NCBI GenBank assembly: GCA_015234045.1
Contig: JADFWU010000095.1
Location: 1-5,650, forward strand
DNA length: 5,650 bases
Reading direction: 5' to 3'
Source: Magnetococcales bacterium
Lineage (GTDB): Bacteria > Pseudomonadota > Magnetococcia > Magnetococcales > JADFWU01
Part shown: positions 5,492-5,650 of the stretch, piece by piece
Numbering within the stretch: the stretch's first letter is position 1
Layout: every line of letters begins with the position of its first letter
Translations under genes and position numbers: made by a program
The notes under the pieces: model-generated
What the model was told of the DNA's origin: nothing
Database searches by the model: none
The model's input: only the letters and a program-made list of their open reading frames with translations

Positions 5492-5650
5492 TCCATTCAG
5501 ATCAGTAAGCACTTCATATCCATCATCAGTCACCAGGATCGTGTGCTCAAACTGAGCGGAAAGAGAGTGGTCTTTGGTGACCACTGTCCAGTCATCTGCG
5601 AGGTGTTTGATAAAGCGTTTACCTATATTCACCATGGGTTCTACGGTGAA
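5483..5650 (-). CDS. map: Methionine aminopeptidase type I, C-terminal end (partial)
   Basis: The last 55 codons lie on the minus strand, ending at TGA (5485-5483); the gene continues past the window edge. Methionine aminopeptidase is a cytosolic metalloenzyme that removes the initiator methionine from new proteins. The fragment begins [12 protein letters not shown], continues [20 protein letters not shown] and ends [10 protein letters not shown], all typical of the type I C-terminus. The glutamates of VEPM and FEHT correspond to metal ligands Glu204 and Glu235 of the E. coli enzyme and are both kept. The remaining ligands are upstream and not visible. It converges on the beta-barrel-like gene and shares no operon with the flagellar genes here. 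Confidence 0.95.
   Translation of the reverse strand, partial: FTVEPMVNIGKRFIKHLADDWTVVTKDHSLSAQFEHTILVTDDGYEVLTDLNGEY

Overview
The window reads as chromosome from a Gram-negative, flagellated bacterium, most likely a proteobacterium. The evidence is an FlhG/FleN-type ATPase next to a FliA sigma factor, an outer-membrane style lipoprotein, and a signal-peptide protein that looks like a beta-barrel. The exact lineage is not resolved. The gene after fliA is not cheY, the usual neighbour in many gammaproteobacteria, so a deeper-branching proteobacterial group is possible.

Bases 1-3278 are a plus-strand flagellar regulation and assembly block: the 3' end of flhG/fleN, fliA (sigma-28), a membrane-anchored coiled-coil protein with a DUF2802-like C-terminus, a FliK-like hook-length/specificity-switch protein, and a small stand-alone homologue of the FlhB cytoplasmic C-terminus (FhlB/FlhX type). 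fliA and the DUF2802-like gene are tightly coupled: the fliA stop overlaps the next gene's Shine-Dalgarno. The fliK-like/fhlB pair is set off by a 140-base gap that holds a near-consensus sigma-28 promoter (TAAAGATT, 13 bases, GCCGATAG). FliA made from the first operon could therefore switch on the second. FliK and FlhB-C are known partners in the export-specificity switch, so the last two genes plausibly act together.

Bases 3279-3690 have no intact gene. The left half may contain a frameshifted minus-strand gene remnant. The right half is very AT-rich and carries a strong sigma-70 promoter and a hairpin in the leader of the next gene. Bases 3691-5440 encode two unrecognised exported proteins in overlapping frames: a lipoprotein (LTAC lipobox, glycine-rich linker, Ser/Asn/Tyr-rich body) and a protein with a signal peptide and beta-barrel-like pattern. 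Their composition differs from the flagellar block, and together with their promoter they look like an accessory insertion between the flagellar genes and map.

The 3' end of the second gene, including its stop codon, is tandemly duplicated (25-base period). The minus-strand 3' end of map (methionine aminopeptidase) then runs off the window. The part with least known function is the 3691-5440 lipoprotein/envelope-protein pair; nothing in the sequence alone proves a new system.
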